Shown here: one piece after another, positions 8,989-17,126 of the stretch | How the letters are laid out: every line of letters starts with the position of its first letter | Position numbering within the stretch: the stretch's first letter is position 1 | DNA from: Ureibacillus sinduriensis BLB-1 = JCM 15800 | Lineage (GTDB): Bacteria; Bacillota; Bacilli; Bacillales_A; Planococcaceae | Direction: 5' to 3' | Length of the DNA stretch: 64,000 nt | Assembly: GCF_000772955.1 (NCBI RefSeq) | Contig: NZ_JPVO01000047.1 | Location: forward strand, 103,461 to 167,460 | Position numbers and translations under genes: made by a program | Notes under the pieces: generated by a model | The model's input: only the letters and a program-made list of their open reading frames with translations | Databases searched by the model: none | Told to the model about the DNA's origin: nothing

Positions 8989-9906
8989 TCATTTTAACAC
9001 TTTGAAACTGTCGATCATTTCATCCATCAATTCTTTATTCTTCTGGTAGAAGGTCTTCGTCACATCGGCTGCAAAAACATATTGAACGCCATTATAAGTA
9101 ACATCAAATGCATAAAATACGCGCCCGTTTTTTTCATCTGTTGTTAAATAAGCTGGTGTCCCATCTTTCAGTTTAATGGCTTGTGAGTTGGAACGATCAA
9201 TTTTGTTCCCTGATTTCGATCCGTAGACAATGATTGAATTGTTTTTATCCTCGTATAAAACCATACCATCTTCATTTGTCGGCCCGGCTCCGACTGGCCA
9301 ACCAAGAGGGAACTTCACTTTGAATCCAAATCGTTCATTTTCGTATTGACTCCAGTTAACACCATAATCTTTTTTGACATTGCCATACTCTAACTGTCCT
9401 CCACCAATGACGAAGCTCTCGATGTATCTCTTTAAATCCTCTTTCGTGTAATATTTCTCCCAATCGTCAGCAATTCCAGGGTTAGGGAAGGCGACAACAA
9501 GAAGCACTTTATCGGTTGATTCGATGATTGCAGTTCCATATTGCTTATTCCAGCTAACAGTTGCTCCCAACGACTCGCTGATAAATCTTAATGGGACAAA
9601 CATTTTTCCTTTGATCACTTGTGCAGGGACATCAATACTCAAAGTTTTCCCGTTGACTTTTGTACTTTTCGAACCAATTTTTAACGATACAGTTGTTGTT
9701 CCCTTTGTGGCTGTAACAGTTTTTGAATTTTGGTCAAATTTGACTGTCGCCCCTAATTCTTCAAATATGGAACGTAGTGGAACCAAAGTCCGATTGTTTA
9801 CTACCTTTCCATCATCCATCACAACCGCAGTTTTTGCACTCGATACTTCTGCAGTAAAGCCGCCCAGCAACAATATTGCAAAGATAGAAAACACTAATTT
9901 TTTCAT
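8989..9906 (-). CDS. Exported copper amine oxidase N-terminal (stalk) domain protein
   Basis: A 305-residue protein with a signal peptide (residues 1-24, cleavage near VSSA). Residues about 25-130 form the 'copper amine oxidase N-terminal' stalk domain, with the repeated signatures NRTLVPLRSIFEELGATV and KMFVPLRFISESLGATV, a common surface-display module in Bacillales without enzyme activity. The C-terminal half (FGFKVKFPLGW...) resembles a PsbP-like fold but is not clearly assignable. RBS AAGGAGAG precedes the ATG. It lies in the same orientation as the two vWA genes behind it but 160 bp away, so it is probably separate. Confidence 0.88.
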   Translation of the reverse strand: MKKLVFSIFAILLLGGFTAEVSSAKTAVVMDDGKVVNNRTLVPLRSIFEELGATVKFDQNSKTVTATKGTTTVSLKIGSKSTKVNGKTLSIDVPAQVIKGKMFVPLRFISESLGATVSWNKQYGTAIIESTDKVLLVVAFPNPGIADDWEKYYTKEDLKRYIESFVIGGGQLEYGNVKKDYGVNWSQYENERFGFKVKFPLGWPVGAGPTNEDGMVLYEDKNNSIIVYGSKSGNKIDRSNSQAIKLKDGTPAYLTTDEKNGRVFYAFDVTYNGVQYVFAADVTKTFYQKNKELMDEMIDSFKVLK

Positions 9907-10065
9907 TCAAATTCTCTCCTTATCCAAAATTCGAAACACCTTACAATTCTTAAAATACTCACGATTTAATTTCCATCATTCTCCAGAATGCGATTGAGCT
10001 AAAGCAAGTCACCATACAAGGAAACTCTTTTAAGATGAATCTTCCGAAGGTTCACACAGCTGCTC

Positions 10066-10734
10066 TTATTTCAAAATTCTCTTTTCCTTTGCTTCGTGAA
10101 GCCAGGAGGGAAATTCGTCCAGTAAGTTTTCGTATAGCTGTTCATCGGTAATCTTCTCGATATCCGCAAAGTGGAAGAAATTCGCGTTATCAATGAGGCG
10201 ACCTTCCATTGTATCCAATTTGCGCAGTACATCGAAATTGGAATCGCCAATTCCTACAAACTGCCAAAAAATTGGTTTTATTGAAGATTCCACAATGAAC
10301 TTTTTAATTCCAGGTTTACAACCGCCGTCATTGATAAAGATTAAGAAAACGGGTTCGCCGGATGCTTCCTCAATCGTGTATTTTTTTATGACATCCGCCA
10401 TAACGAGCGGTTCATCGTTGCGGCCGAATTTATGAATGGCTTCATTATTGAGGATGTTCTTTTCTACATAGCCGAAAAGGTTATGTTCAGTAACTTCGGG
10501 CAGCCGTGCGAATTCATTGTCATATACCCAAATATCCAAAGAACCATCATCATCGAACTGGGAAGCGACAGCGGCGATCCGCTCGACCGCCTCCTGCACC
10601 TCGCCGATTTTGTACAAACGGCGCATCGAACCGGAAATATCGAGAACAAGGCCGACTTTTGCCCGGACACCGGTTAGTTTTTTCTTTTCAAGAACGACTT
10701 TCACTTTATCTTTTCTTAAAGAAATCGTGGACAT
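10066..10734 (-). CDS. vWA-domain protein, TerF-like
   Basis: A 222-residue von Willebrand factor A domain protein. The MIDAS motif DISGS is complete at about residues 32-36, FLIFINDGG supplies the distal acidic residue, and the C terminus DNANFFHFADIEKI is shared with the adjacent TerD-vWA protein. vWA proteins of Ter systems are thought to bind metal and scaffold TerD/TerA partners. RBS TGGAGG precedes the ATG by 6 nt. It starts 27 bp downstream of the TerD-vWA gene in the same direction, so the two form an operon. Confidence 0.9.
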   Translation of the reverse strand: MSTISLRKDKVKVVLEKKKLTGVRAKVGLVLDISGSMRRLYKIGEVQEAVERIAAVASQFDDDGSLDIWVYDNEFARLPEVTEHNLFGYVEKNILNNEAIHKFGRNDEPLVMADVIKKYTIEEASGEPVFLIFINDGGCKPGIKKFIVESSIKPIFWQFVGIGDSNFDVLRKLDTMEGRLIDNANFFHFADIEKITDEQLYENLLDEFPSWLHEAKEKRILK

Positions 10735-10761
10735 TTGGTTCCTCCATATTTGCTGAAATTT

Positions 10762-12153
10762 TTATTGTTGAATTAATGCCTTTTGTGAAGCGTTTTTGAC
10801 CCAGCCTGGATATTCGATCATCAATAAATCATAAAGTTCCGTGTCCGATAGCTCCAGCGGATCTTCCACACTAAAGAAGTTGGCATTATCGAGATAGCGG
10901 CCGCTTAAATGATCTAATTGTTCCAAGAAGGCAAAATCGGATTGGAAAATGCTGTTGAAGAAGCCACTCTTCTTTTTGGCGCTCTTATTGGATTTGCCAA
11001 TCGCCATGAATTGCCAGAAAACCGGCTCGTAGGATGAATGCTGGATATGGGCCTTTGCATCATCTTTGTCGAAAGGGGCGCCATCTGTAACAAACATGAC
11101 GTAAACCGGGTGATCCTGGGAATAGGGCTTGTCGCGTTTGCCACTATGGCCGAAATAATGTTTGCGGATAACTTTCATCGCCTTTCCGTAGTACGTATTG
11201 CTCTCCAACGGGTATCGATGGATCAAGCGGTCAACGGAACCATTAAAGTTATCAATGGTGATTTCTCCAGCGTCATGGGCATTTTTACCGAATAAAAACA
11301 CATCGATGGAACCATCATCGTCAAAGCGCGTGCCCAAAGCTAAAATGCGCTCAACGAATTCCTGGATTTTGCCGGAACGGTACATTTTCGACATGGATCC
11401 GGAAATATCCAAACAAAGGGCAACCTTGGCGGTGTGATTTTGCAGCCCTACTTTTTCCAATGAAATTTTGGCTTTCTTGGAAAGGTCGAGCAGCTTTGGT
11501 GCCGTTTGTTCCATCTTCTTCTCGAGCAGTACTTTTTTATCCAGCACTGGAGCAGCAGGTGGAATCGGGGCCGACGTGGTCTGCGGCACAGTTGAGGTTT
11601 CTGGTGCCGTGGCATTATTTTGGGATTGCGTTTCCGCAGCGGTACCACCGAAGCTCGCCAATAAAGCATCCAGGCCTCCGTCGAATCCACTTCCGACTGA
11701 TGAAACTTTCCAAAGAGACTTATAATTGTATATTTCCGTTATGATCACGGCTTTTTCATTTTTGAAATCATTGCCGTTGAAGGAATAGTCCAATAATGTT
11801 TGATTGCTCGCTTTTACTTTAAGGAAACCGCTTTGGATCGTCCCCATTGTTCCATTGCCATCGATTGTTGCTGTAAAAACGAGGTACTGGATGGAAGAAG
11901 GGATGCTCGCTAAATCAATGGAAAATGTGCCGCTGCCATTTCCGAGGTTCTGAAGCTGGATTTCACTGGATGGGGAATTTAGTTGATTGTAAAAAATCAT
12001 ATATCGGTCGTCTGTCAGCTGTTTTTTGTCATCCAGTCCAAAACACGTTATATCAATCTCGAAATTTGATGAGACATTCACCTCTACTTCGAGCTGTGTT
12101 GCGGACGTATAGTCTGAGATATTTACTTTTTCGCCTCGAATTAATGTTTTCAT
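10762..12153 (-). CDS. TerD-vWA fusion protein, TerF-like
   Basis: A 463-residue two-domain protein: TerD domain at about 1-170, an Ala/Pro/Thr/Gln-rich linker at about 172-220, then a vWA domain with MIDAS DISGS and VMFVTDGAPFD. ATG 12153 follows CGGAGGG directly and puts the TerD start (MKTLIRGEKVNI) at the N terminus; a start 48 bp upstream would add a non-family tail. The TerD half is atypical: the second acidic loop reads GNGSGTF where canonical copies have GDGDGDDE, so calcium binding is probably lost or weakened. TATAAT at 12189-12194 (minus strand) is a candidate -10. Confidence 0.9.
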   Translation of the reverse strand: MKTLIRGEKVNISDYTSATQLEVEVNVSSNFEIDITCFGLDDKKQLTDDRYMIFYNQLNSPSSEIQLQNLGNGSGTFSIDLASIPSSIQYLVFTATIDGNGTMGTIQSGFLKVKASNQTLLDYSFNGNDFKNEKAVIITEIYNYKSLWKVSSVGSGFDGGLDALLASFGGTAAETQSQNNATAPETSTVPQTTSAPIPPAAPVLDKKVLLEKKMEQTAPKLLDLSKKAKISLEKVGLQNHTAKVALCLDISGSMSKMYRSGKIQEFVERILALGTRFDDDGSIDVFLFGKNAHDAGEITIDNFNGSVDRLIHRYPLESNTYYGKAMKVIRKHYFGHSGKRDKPYSQDHPVYVMFVTDGAPFDKDDAKAHIQHSSYEPVFWQFMAIGKSNKSAKKKSGFFNSIFQSDFAFLEQLDHLSGRYLDNANFFSVEDPLELSDTELYDLLMIEYPGWVKNASQKALIQQ

Positions 12154-12395
12154 AGACCCTCCGTATACTTGGAATAGAATTACATATCCATTATATCCCA
12201 TAGGGAAGGGCCATAGGTTTTATATAGGCTATTTTGGGGAAAATAAGTTTAAAGTAGGAGTACCATGTGACTTTGGATTTCGGGTCATTTTTAAGTTGCT
12301 AGAATAAAAGTAGTGAAAGGAATATTTTGGATAGAAGAAACATAGATTTACATAATGGATAACAATACAATAGATAGGTTCTAGGGGAGGACTCT

Positions 12396-13700
12396 ATGAA
12401 AAATTTTTTAGGAATGATGGTTGCAATATGTCTTTTTATTGGTCTCCAGTCACAAACTCTAGCAGTGGACTCTTCTGTAATTGGACTTTCAAACAAACTT
12501 GTCTCGGCCCCGACGGATATAAAACCGAACCACTATGCATATGAAGCGGCGGTATGGGCAATGGAGCAGGGAATCATCAACGGTAATGGCGATGGGAAAT
12601 TCAATCCTGACGACAACGTCACGGAAGCGCAATTCGCTGCCATGTTACAACGCTTCTTTGATTTGGAGCCTGTCGACAATCGCTTTACGGAAACTGGGCA
12701 CTGGGCAGATGAAGCGTACCATGCTTTGGCTGTATACGGTGCACCTCTTGGCGGGTACCTCGACCAATCTGTCCGTAATCAACCAGTCAAACGGGGGTTG
12801 GCGGCAGAGGCCTTGGTGTATTTAAGTCATGATGATTTGGATTTAACACAATCGATAGAATTTTTACTGAAAAATAAAATATCAACCGGTCAAAATCTGG
12901 AGCAAACGAATTTGCCGGGGTATTTTGGTTCAGACAATGAACTAACCCGTGCACAAGCTGTTACCTTTTTATACAAAATGAAGGAGCAGCAATTGGATGA
13001 AATCAATGAAGCGGCCTCGGGTGCTTCTCTTGAGGACAAAGGACGTTCATTCGAGGAAGTAGTCGAAATAGATGATGCAAAGGTCGATGAACAATTAAAT
13101 GCCCTGACTGAAGAGGAAGCCAAAGAAATTGTCGGTGAATTAATGTCAGGAATTGTTGACACATTTTATAGATTAGGCGAAGAACATAATTGGTCTTTTG
13201 AGAACCATCCCGATTTTGCGATACTGAGACCGCAATTATTAAATTATGCCTCGAAAGACTTTACGGATGGATTTTTGAAACTGGTCAAAGATGAATTTTT
13301 CTGCTCCTGTGATATGCCACCTTACCCGAGTGAAAATCTGAATATTCAATTCACTTTGCATGAAGTTGCGAACGATCGTTTTGTAGCTTCCAGTGTGGAA
13401 CTGGATAATATGATTTCAAGTGGAAGCACGGTCTACTATACGGTTGTGAAGGAAGACGGCAAGTGGGTGATGGATCAATATAGATGGGTTTCGATAGAAG
13501 AAGAACCGGTTGAGCTGGCATGGGAAGAAATAAAAGATTATATGGATCAGCAAGGCTCACACGTCGAGCTTTTGAAGACGACGATGTACAATGGCCAAAA
13601 AATCTATATTTACAAGTTTGCCGACCAGCAATTGATAATGGGGGTATTCGCCGACAACTCAGGCCATATGTGGGATGTCCCGGTTGATTTATATTCATGA
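12396..13700 (+). CDS. Surface protein with SLH domains
   Basis: A 434-residue exported protein with a signal peptide ending near residue 23 (SQTLA). It has one clear S-layer homology repeat (about 45-95, HYAYEAAVWAMEQGIINGNG followed by FNPDDNVTEAQFAAML) and two weaker ones to about residue 205. SLH domains anchor proteins to pyruvylated cell-wall polymer. The C-terminal half, rich in acidic residues, contains CSCDMPPYPSE and is of unknown function. RBS GGGGAGGA lies 6 nt before the ATG. It is divergent from the TerD-vWA gene across a 242-bp gap. Confidence 0.86.
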   Translation: MKNFLGMMVAICLFIGLQSQTLAVDSSVIGLSNKLVSAPTDIKPNHYAYEAAVWAMEQGIINGNGDGKFNPDDNVTEAQFAAMLQRFFDLEPVDNRFTETGHWADEAYHALAVYGAPLGGYLDQSVRNQPVKRGLAAEALVYLSHDDLDLTQSIEFLLKNKISTGQNLEQTNLPGYFGSDNELTRAQAVTFLYKMKEQQLDEINEAASGASLEDKGRSFEEVVEIDDAKVDEQLNALTEEEAKEIVGELMSGIVDTFYRLGEEHNWSFENHPDFAILRPQLLNYASKDFTDGFLKLVKDEFFCSCDMPPYPSENLNIQFTLHEVANDRFVASSVELDNMISSGSTVYYTVVKEDGKWVMDQYRWVSIEEEPVELAWEEIKDYMDQQGSHVELLKTTMYNGQKIYIYKFADQQLIMGVFADNSGHMWDVPVDLYS

Positions 13701-13720
13701 GGAAAAAGTGGTTAATAATT

Positions 13721-13926
13721 CCAGAGTGTAGACAAAGTCGATAATCCACTTTGTCTACACTCATTATTAGAGAAATACAAAAAAAATAAATATCCCCAGA
13801 CTGACTTGAAAACGCTTTTCCAGACAAGGCGGGAAGTCGAGCGAAGACCCGAATAGAACATAACGTTCATGAGGGGACGAGTGAGACAATCAACGCTGTA
13901 TGCGAGCGTTTGTCAACAGTCTGAAT
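13721..13926 (+). repeat. Dispersed ~205-bp element, copy A
   Basis: Begins CCAGAGTGTAGACAAAG and ends CAACAGTCTGAA. It contains the hairpin GTGTAGACAAAG/CTTTGTCTACAC at 13726-13760, which can also terminate the SLH gene. An inverted copy lies at 15420-15621, matching over nearly the full length, including the run from GACAAGGCGGG to GTTCATGAGGGGACGA. The outer ends are imperfect inverted repeats (CAGAGTGT and CAGACTGT). No reading frame is supported inside, so it looks like a non-autonomous mobile element or a structured repeat. Confidence 0.8.
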
Positions 13927-13933
13927 TTGAGAT

Positions 13934-13966
13934 AACCCATCTGAAGTCTGGATGGGTTGTTTTTTA
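13934..13966 (+). terminator. Intrinsic terminator
   Basis: Stem AACCCATC/GATGGGTT (13934-13941 with 13951-13958) then GTTTTTTA, immediately after repeat copy A. Confidence 0.82.
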
Positions 13967-14089
13967 TGCTCAAGGGAATAAATAATGGTTTTTAATTTTG
14001 AGCGAAATGTTTGGAGAGTCTAAGCCATAAAAAAGTACCCTCATATACTAGAGTAAAAAGAATAATCCTAATAGGGGGTGAGTAGAGAA

Positions 14090-14440
14090 ATGTCGTATTT
14101 TCCGCCTGAACCGAGAAGAAGAGGATTCTCGCAAGATGCTAGGAGGGGACCGGTGCCGCCTGCATATAGGCAAAGTTTTGTGCCGCCCAACGAAATGAGA
14201 AGACCGGAAAACCCATACCTTTATAACCAGCAACCACCGCAACAAGCACAAGGGTTCCCGCAACAAGGCTATCAACAACCGCCACAAGGCTACCCGCAAC
14301 AGGTGCAAGGGTTCCCGCAACAACAAGGTCCCAGAAGAAGAATGCCGGACATGAATCGAATGATGGATCACGCAGGCAAAATATCCGAAGGGATCAATAT
14401 CGTCAGACAAATCGGGGCGCTGTTTAATTTCTATAGATAG
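14090..14440 (+). CDS. Pro/Gln-rich small protein, possibly YppG-like
   Basis: A 116-residue hydrophilic protein. The middle (about residues 45-90) is a tandem low-complexity tract built from GFPQQ, GYQQPPQ and GYPQQ units. The C-terminal 30 residues (MNRMMDHAGKISEGINIVRQ) form a predicted helix. Bacillales YppG and YqfQ coat-associated proteins have this layout, but the similarity is compositional and I do not assign it. ATG 14090 follows AGGGGGTGAGT by a normal distance; an in-frame GTG lies at 14078. Confidence 0.6.
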   Translation: MSYFPPEPRRRGFSQDARRGPVPPAYRQSFVPPNEMRRPENPYLYNQQPPQQAQGFPQQGYQQPPQGYPQQVQGFPQQQGPRRRMPDMNRMMDHAGKISEGINIVRQIGALFNFYR

Positions 14441-14551
14441 GGCTTATCTTTTTCTACAATTCATTCGGCCACGTATTGATGGGCGTGGGAACCAGCTGAT
14501 ACAACGTCAAGATGGTGCTGCTGGAAGAACGCTATTTTTAATGAATATGGC

Positions 14552-14583
14552 AAGCTGATTCCTTGTGTGGAGTCAGCTTTTTC
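14552..14583 (+). terminator. Weak terminator after the Pro/Gln-rich gene
   Basis: Stem AAGCTGA/TCAGCTT (14552-14558 with 14573-14579) followed by TTTTCTC. The rest of the 14441-14749 gap holds only the upstream region of the receiver gene. Confidence 0.55.
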
Positions 14584-14683
14584 TCATTATGAAATTAATT
14601 GTATGAGAAGAGATTCTTAGAACGTATGGTGAAATTAGGACTTGGAAATAAGAAGTGTGGGTGATTACCGATCAAAACATTTA

Positions 14684-14706
14684 CCTTCATAATTATGTTA
14701 TGAAGG
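14684..14706 (+). promoter_or_regulatory. Perfect 9-bp inverted repeat upstream of the receiver gene
   Basis: CCTTCATAA, five-base spacer TTATG, then TTATGAAGG, about 45 bp before the start codon and without a T run. Its place and symmetry suit an operator for a dimeric regulator. Confidence 0.4.
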
Positions 14707-14749
14707 ATAAATGAAATAGTATCCTAATAGAGATGAAGGGGTGAAAACC

Positions 14750-15172
14750 ATGAGAATTCTGGTAGTGGATGATTCATTCTTTATGAGAAATTATCTGATG
14801 AAAATGTTGAGTGAGGCCAGGTATACTGATTTTCTGGAAGCGGAAAATGGACTGAAAGCGATTGAATTGTATGAGCAATACCGGCCAAACCTGATTATTA
14901 TGGATCTCAATATGCCCGTGTTGGATGGTCTTGGTGCTTTGAAGGAAATTATGAACATCAATCCACTGGCCAGTGTTCTTATATGCACCTCCATGGGCGG
15001 GCAAAAATGGATTGTGGATGAGTTAATGGAGTTTGGTGCCCAGCAAGTGATTGAAAAACCATATTTCACGGATTTAGTTTCCGCTGTCAATCGATTAGCC
15101 GATGAGCAGGCAAAAGTGCTAAGTCCGGTAAGCCCACCATTGAATTTTGAAGCTGGAAACTCGTTTTATTAG
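14750..15172 (+). CDS. Stand-alone CheY-like response regulator
   Basis: A 140-residue single receiver domain without an output domain. It keeps the acidic pair Asp7-Asp8 (ILVVDDSFFMR), the phosphoacceptor Asp52 in IIMDLNMPVLDG, Thr/Ser in ICTSMGG, and the conserved Lys in IEKPYF. ATG 14750 lies 8 nt after AAGGGGTG. No histidine kinase is adjacent, so the partner is unknown. By family it could act in chemotaxis-type signalling; a SigD-controlled soluble chemoreceptor lies 30 kb away in this window. Confidence 0.9.
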   Translation: MRILVVDDSFFMRNYLMKMLSEARYTDFLEAENGLKAIELYEQYRPNLIIMDLNMPVLDGLGALKEIMNINPLASVLICTSMGGQKWIVDELMEFGAQQVIEKPYFTDLVSAVNRLADEQAKVLSPVSPPLNFEAGNSFY

Positions 15173-15229
15173 GGTTTTATTTTAGGGGGAATAGGGGAAA
15201 CCTTTGTAAAAAAGGGAGGTTTTCCTGTA

Positions 15230-15376
15230 ATGAAAAAATTATTGTTGATGATGTTCTTGACGTTTTCGATGTTCTCGTTGATTGCTTGCGGTGACGAAGC
15301 ACCCGATGAAAATGAAGAAATTGAAGATGTGGAAGAGGAAGATGAAATCGGTGATGGCGAAATCGATGATGAATAG
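15230..15376 (+). CDS. Small acidic lipoprotein (48 aa)
   Basis: A short gene with good signals: RBS AAAGGGAGG, ATG 15230, a hydrophobic signal (MKKLLLMMFLTFSMFSL), lipobox LIAC with the cysteine at residue 20, then a 28-residue tail of which about 18 residues are Asp or Glu. It would be a membrane-anchored polyanion outside the cell. Function unknown; cation binding is a guess from composition. It is followed by a terminator that a repeat element appears to have split. Confidence 0.7.
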   Translation: MKKLLLMMFLTFSMFSLIACGDEAPDENEEIEDVEEEDEIGDGEIDDE

Positions 15377-15393
15377 GCTGTAGATAGGAAGGA

Positions 15394-15421
15394 CCTCTAA
15401 TACTATTTGTGTTAGAGGTTT
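15394..15421 (+). repeat. 28-bp direct repeat, left copy (terminator hairpin)
   Basis: CCTCTAATAC...GTTAGAGGTTT, itself a hairpin (CCTCTAA/TTAGAGG) that would terminate the lipoprotein gene. An identical copy at 15624-15651 lies just beyond element copy B, so the two look like a target duplication around an insertion. Confidence 0.8.
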
Positions 15422-15621
15422 CAGACTGTTGAAAAACGCTTTCATCCTGCGTTGGTTGTCTCGTTCGTCCCCTCATGAACGTTTTGTTCTATTCGGGTCT
15501 TCACTCGACTGCCCGCCTTGTCTGCCAAGCGTTTTCAAGACAGTCTGGGTAATTTGTCATTGAAGGAAATAGACTAAAAACGTGTAGACAAAGTCGTAAA
15601 TCGGCTTTGTCTACACTCTGG
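15420..15621 (-). repeat. Dispersed ~205-bp element, copy B (inverted)
   Basis: The reverse complement of this stretch matches copy A at 13721-13926 almost end to end, including the hairpin GTGTAGACAAAG...CTTTGTCTACAC (here 15582-15616). It has no coding sequence. It is flanked directly by a 28-bp direct repeat. Confidence 0.8.
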
Positions 15622-15623
15622 AA

Positions 15624-15651
15624 CCTCTAATACTATTTGTGTTAGAGGTTT
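15624..15651 (+). terminator. 28-bp direct repeat, right copy (terminator hairpin)
   Basis: Identical to 15394-15421: stem CCTCTAA/TTAGAGG followed here by TTTTATTATT, so it is still a working-looking terminator. Confidence 0.75.
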
Positions 15652-15740
15652 TATTATTGATTCGCCCTTAAAAAAGGGGTTTATCGAATACATAGGGAAT
15701 CCTTGGAGTGGATAACTTGGCAAAAGAATAGGAGTAAACC

Positions 15741-16601
15741 ATGAATAGTCAATTTGTAAAGAAGGTAAAGAGGGCTTTTGGCGATGCAGGGGAACAGTGG
15801 CTGAAGCAATTGCCCGAGAAGGTTGAACAATTATGCACTGAGTGGGGATTGACAATTGAGGGGGAGTCTTCCAATCTGTCATACAACTATGTGGCATATG
15901 TGAAGGATGCAATGGATCGGTCGCTCGTGTTGAAGGTGGGCATACCGGGGTATGATTTCTCGAATGAAATAAAGGCGGCGAAGGCATTCCAAGGAGAGGG
16001 CTTTGTAAAGTTGTATAAAGAGGAGACAGAGCTTGGGGCGATGTTGCTCGAGCGACTGGAGCCGGGCAGGATGTTAAAAGAGGTGGAGAAGGAAAATCAA
16101 GCTTACATCTATTTGGAGGTGTGGAATAAGTTAAACAGACAGCCGTCGCAAGGTTTGCCTCCCATACATAATTGGTTTCAGGTGCTAGGAAATCCGCTTC
16201 CGAATGATTTGATCACGGATGATAGGGTTGAAATCGCACTTCGGTATAAAGAGGAAATCGAAAAGTCTTCGGAAGGGAATGTGCATCTACACGGGGATTT
16301 GCATCATGATAATATCCTGTATGACCGAAAACGGGGTTGGCTTGCCATTGATCCGAAGGGGGTTCAGGGGGATTGTTATTTTGATTATATTTCGTTCTTA
16401 TTCAATGAATTGCATGGAAATATGGTCTTGTTGGAAACCCGAGTGAAGCAGATTGTACAAGCGCAAGCATTGGATGAATTGCGCCTAAGAAAAGTGGCGG
16501 TGGCACTGCTGACGGTCCAGGTTCTGTGGGCAGTGGAGGATGGTGCGGAGGATGCAAAGGAAATGAATGAAATTTTGAAGTATTTGACCGGCACGGTATA
16601 G
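15741..16601 (+). CDS. Aminoglycoside phosphotransferase family kinase, APH(6)/hydroxyurea type
   Basis: A 286-residue kinase. The catalytic loop HLHGDLHHDNILYD (around residue 185) and the metal-binding AIDPKG are intact, with LLERLEPGRML before them. These features match the streptomycin 6-kinase/hydroxyurea resistance family (APH_6_hur). Whether it inactivates an antibiotic or a natural metabolite cannot be said. RBS AGGAG precedes ATG 15741. It stands alone, between repeat element B and a convergent regulator pair. Confidence 0.88.
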   Translation: MNSQFVKKVKRAFGDAGEQWLKQLPEKVEQLCTEWGLTIEGESSNLSYNYVAYVKDAMDRSLVLKVGIPGYDFSNEIKAAKAFQGEGFVKLYKEETELGAMLLERLEPGRMLKEVEKENQAYIYLEVWNKLNRQPSQGLPPIHNWFQVLGNPLPNDLITDDRVEIALRYKEEIEKSSEGNVHLHGDLHHDNILYDRKRGWLAIDPKGVQGDCYFDYISFLFNELHGNMVLLETRVKQIVQAQALDELRLRKVAVALLTVQVLWAVEDGAEDAKEMNEILKYLTGTV

Positions 16602-16605
16602 GAGA

Positions 16606-16646
16606 CTAGGCCCGCAAGTTTTCATGGATTCTTCGCGGACCTAATT
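16606..16646. terminator. Bidirectional terminator
   Basis: Imperfect stem AGGCCCGCAAG with CTTCGCGGACCT followed by AATTTTTATT, between two convergent genes. Confidence 0.65.
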
Positions 16647-16647
16647 T

Positions 16648-17121
16648 TTATTGTTTCAGACGTTGACGGGCGGAATTCAAGCCAGGAGCAACCGGTGTAT
16701 GATCTAAAGCCTTTCCCAATCCATACTGAGGCATATTGACATAAATGGATTCATACTGTCCTTTGCTTATTTGGTACGTTTCGTGATAAAACCCAACTGC
16801 ATCCGTGTTGCTTGCGATTTGGTTGAATTTTTTCCATGCGGCAAGATGTCTTTCGTTTTTCGCATAGGAAAGCAGGTCATCCGTTGACCGCCAATATTGA
16901 ATCATCGTAGTCGTTCGGAGGCCAAAATAACTTTCCAGCGACAGGAAACCCAGTTCCTCTTTGTTTGTATAAAGCTCTTTAATCATGCCCGGCATCGCAT
17001 TAAAAACAGGCAACCACTTGTGCACGGCCAGTCGCTTATTGATCCTCATCCCGATGATGAAAACGACAATGTCTTCGGAATTATCAATTGTATAACGCCC
17101 ACTAAAAACTTGGTTGGTCAT
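16648..17121 (-). CDS. DUF4188 family protein (monooxygenase-like ferredoxin fold)
   Basis: A 157-residue protein with VFSGRYTID, IVVFIIGMRINKRLAVHKWL, YFGLRTTTMIQYWRS and MPQYGLGKA, the typical order of DUF4188 proteins. These have been linked by similarity to heme-containing aldoxime-dehydratase/monooxygenase folds; the reaction is unknown. ATG 17121 follows GGGGTGA. The stop codon of the PadR gene lies 5 bp upstream, so the pair is transcribed together and PadR may control it. Confidence 0.85.
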   Translation of the reverse strand: MTNQVFSGRYTIDNSEDIVVFIIGMRINKRLAVHKWLPVFNAMPGMIKELYTNKEELGFLSLESYFGLRTTTMIQYWRSTDDLLSYAKNERHLAAWKKFNQIASNTDAVGFYHETYQISKGQYESIYVNMPQYGLGKALDHTPVAPGLNSARQRLKQ

Positions 17122-17126
17122 AATTT

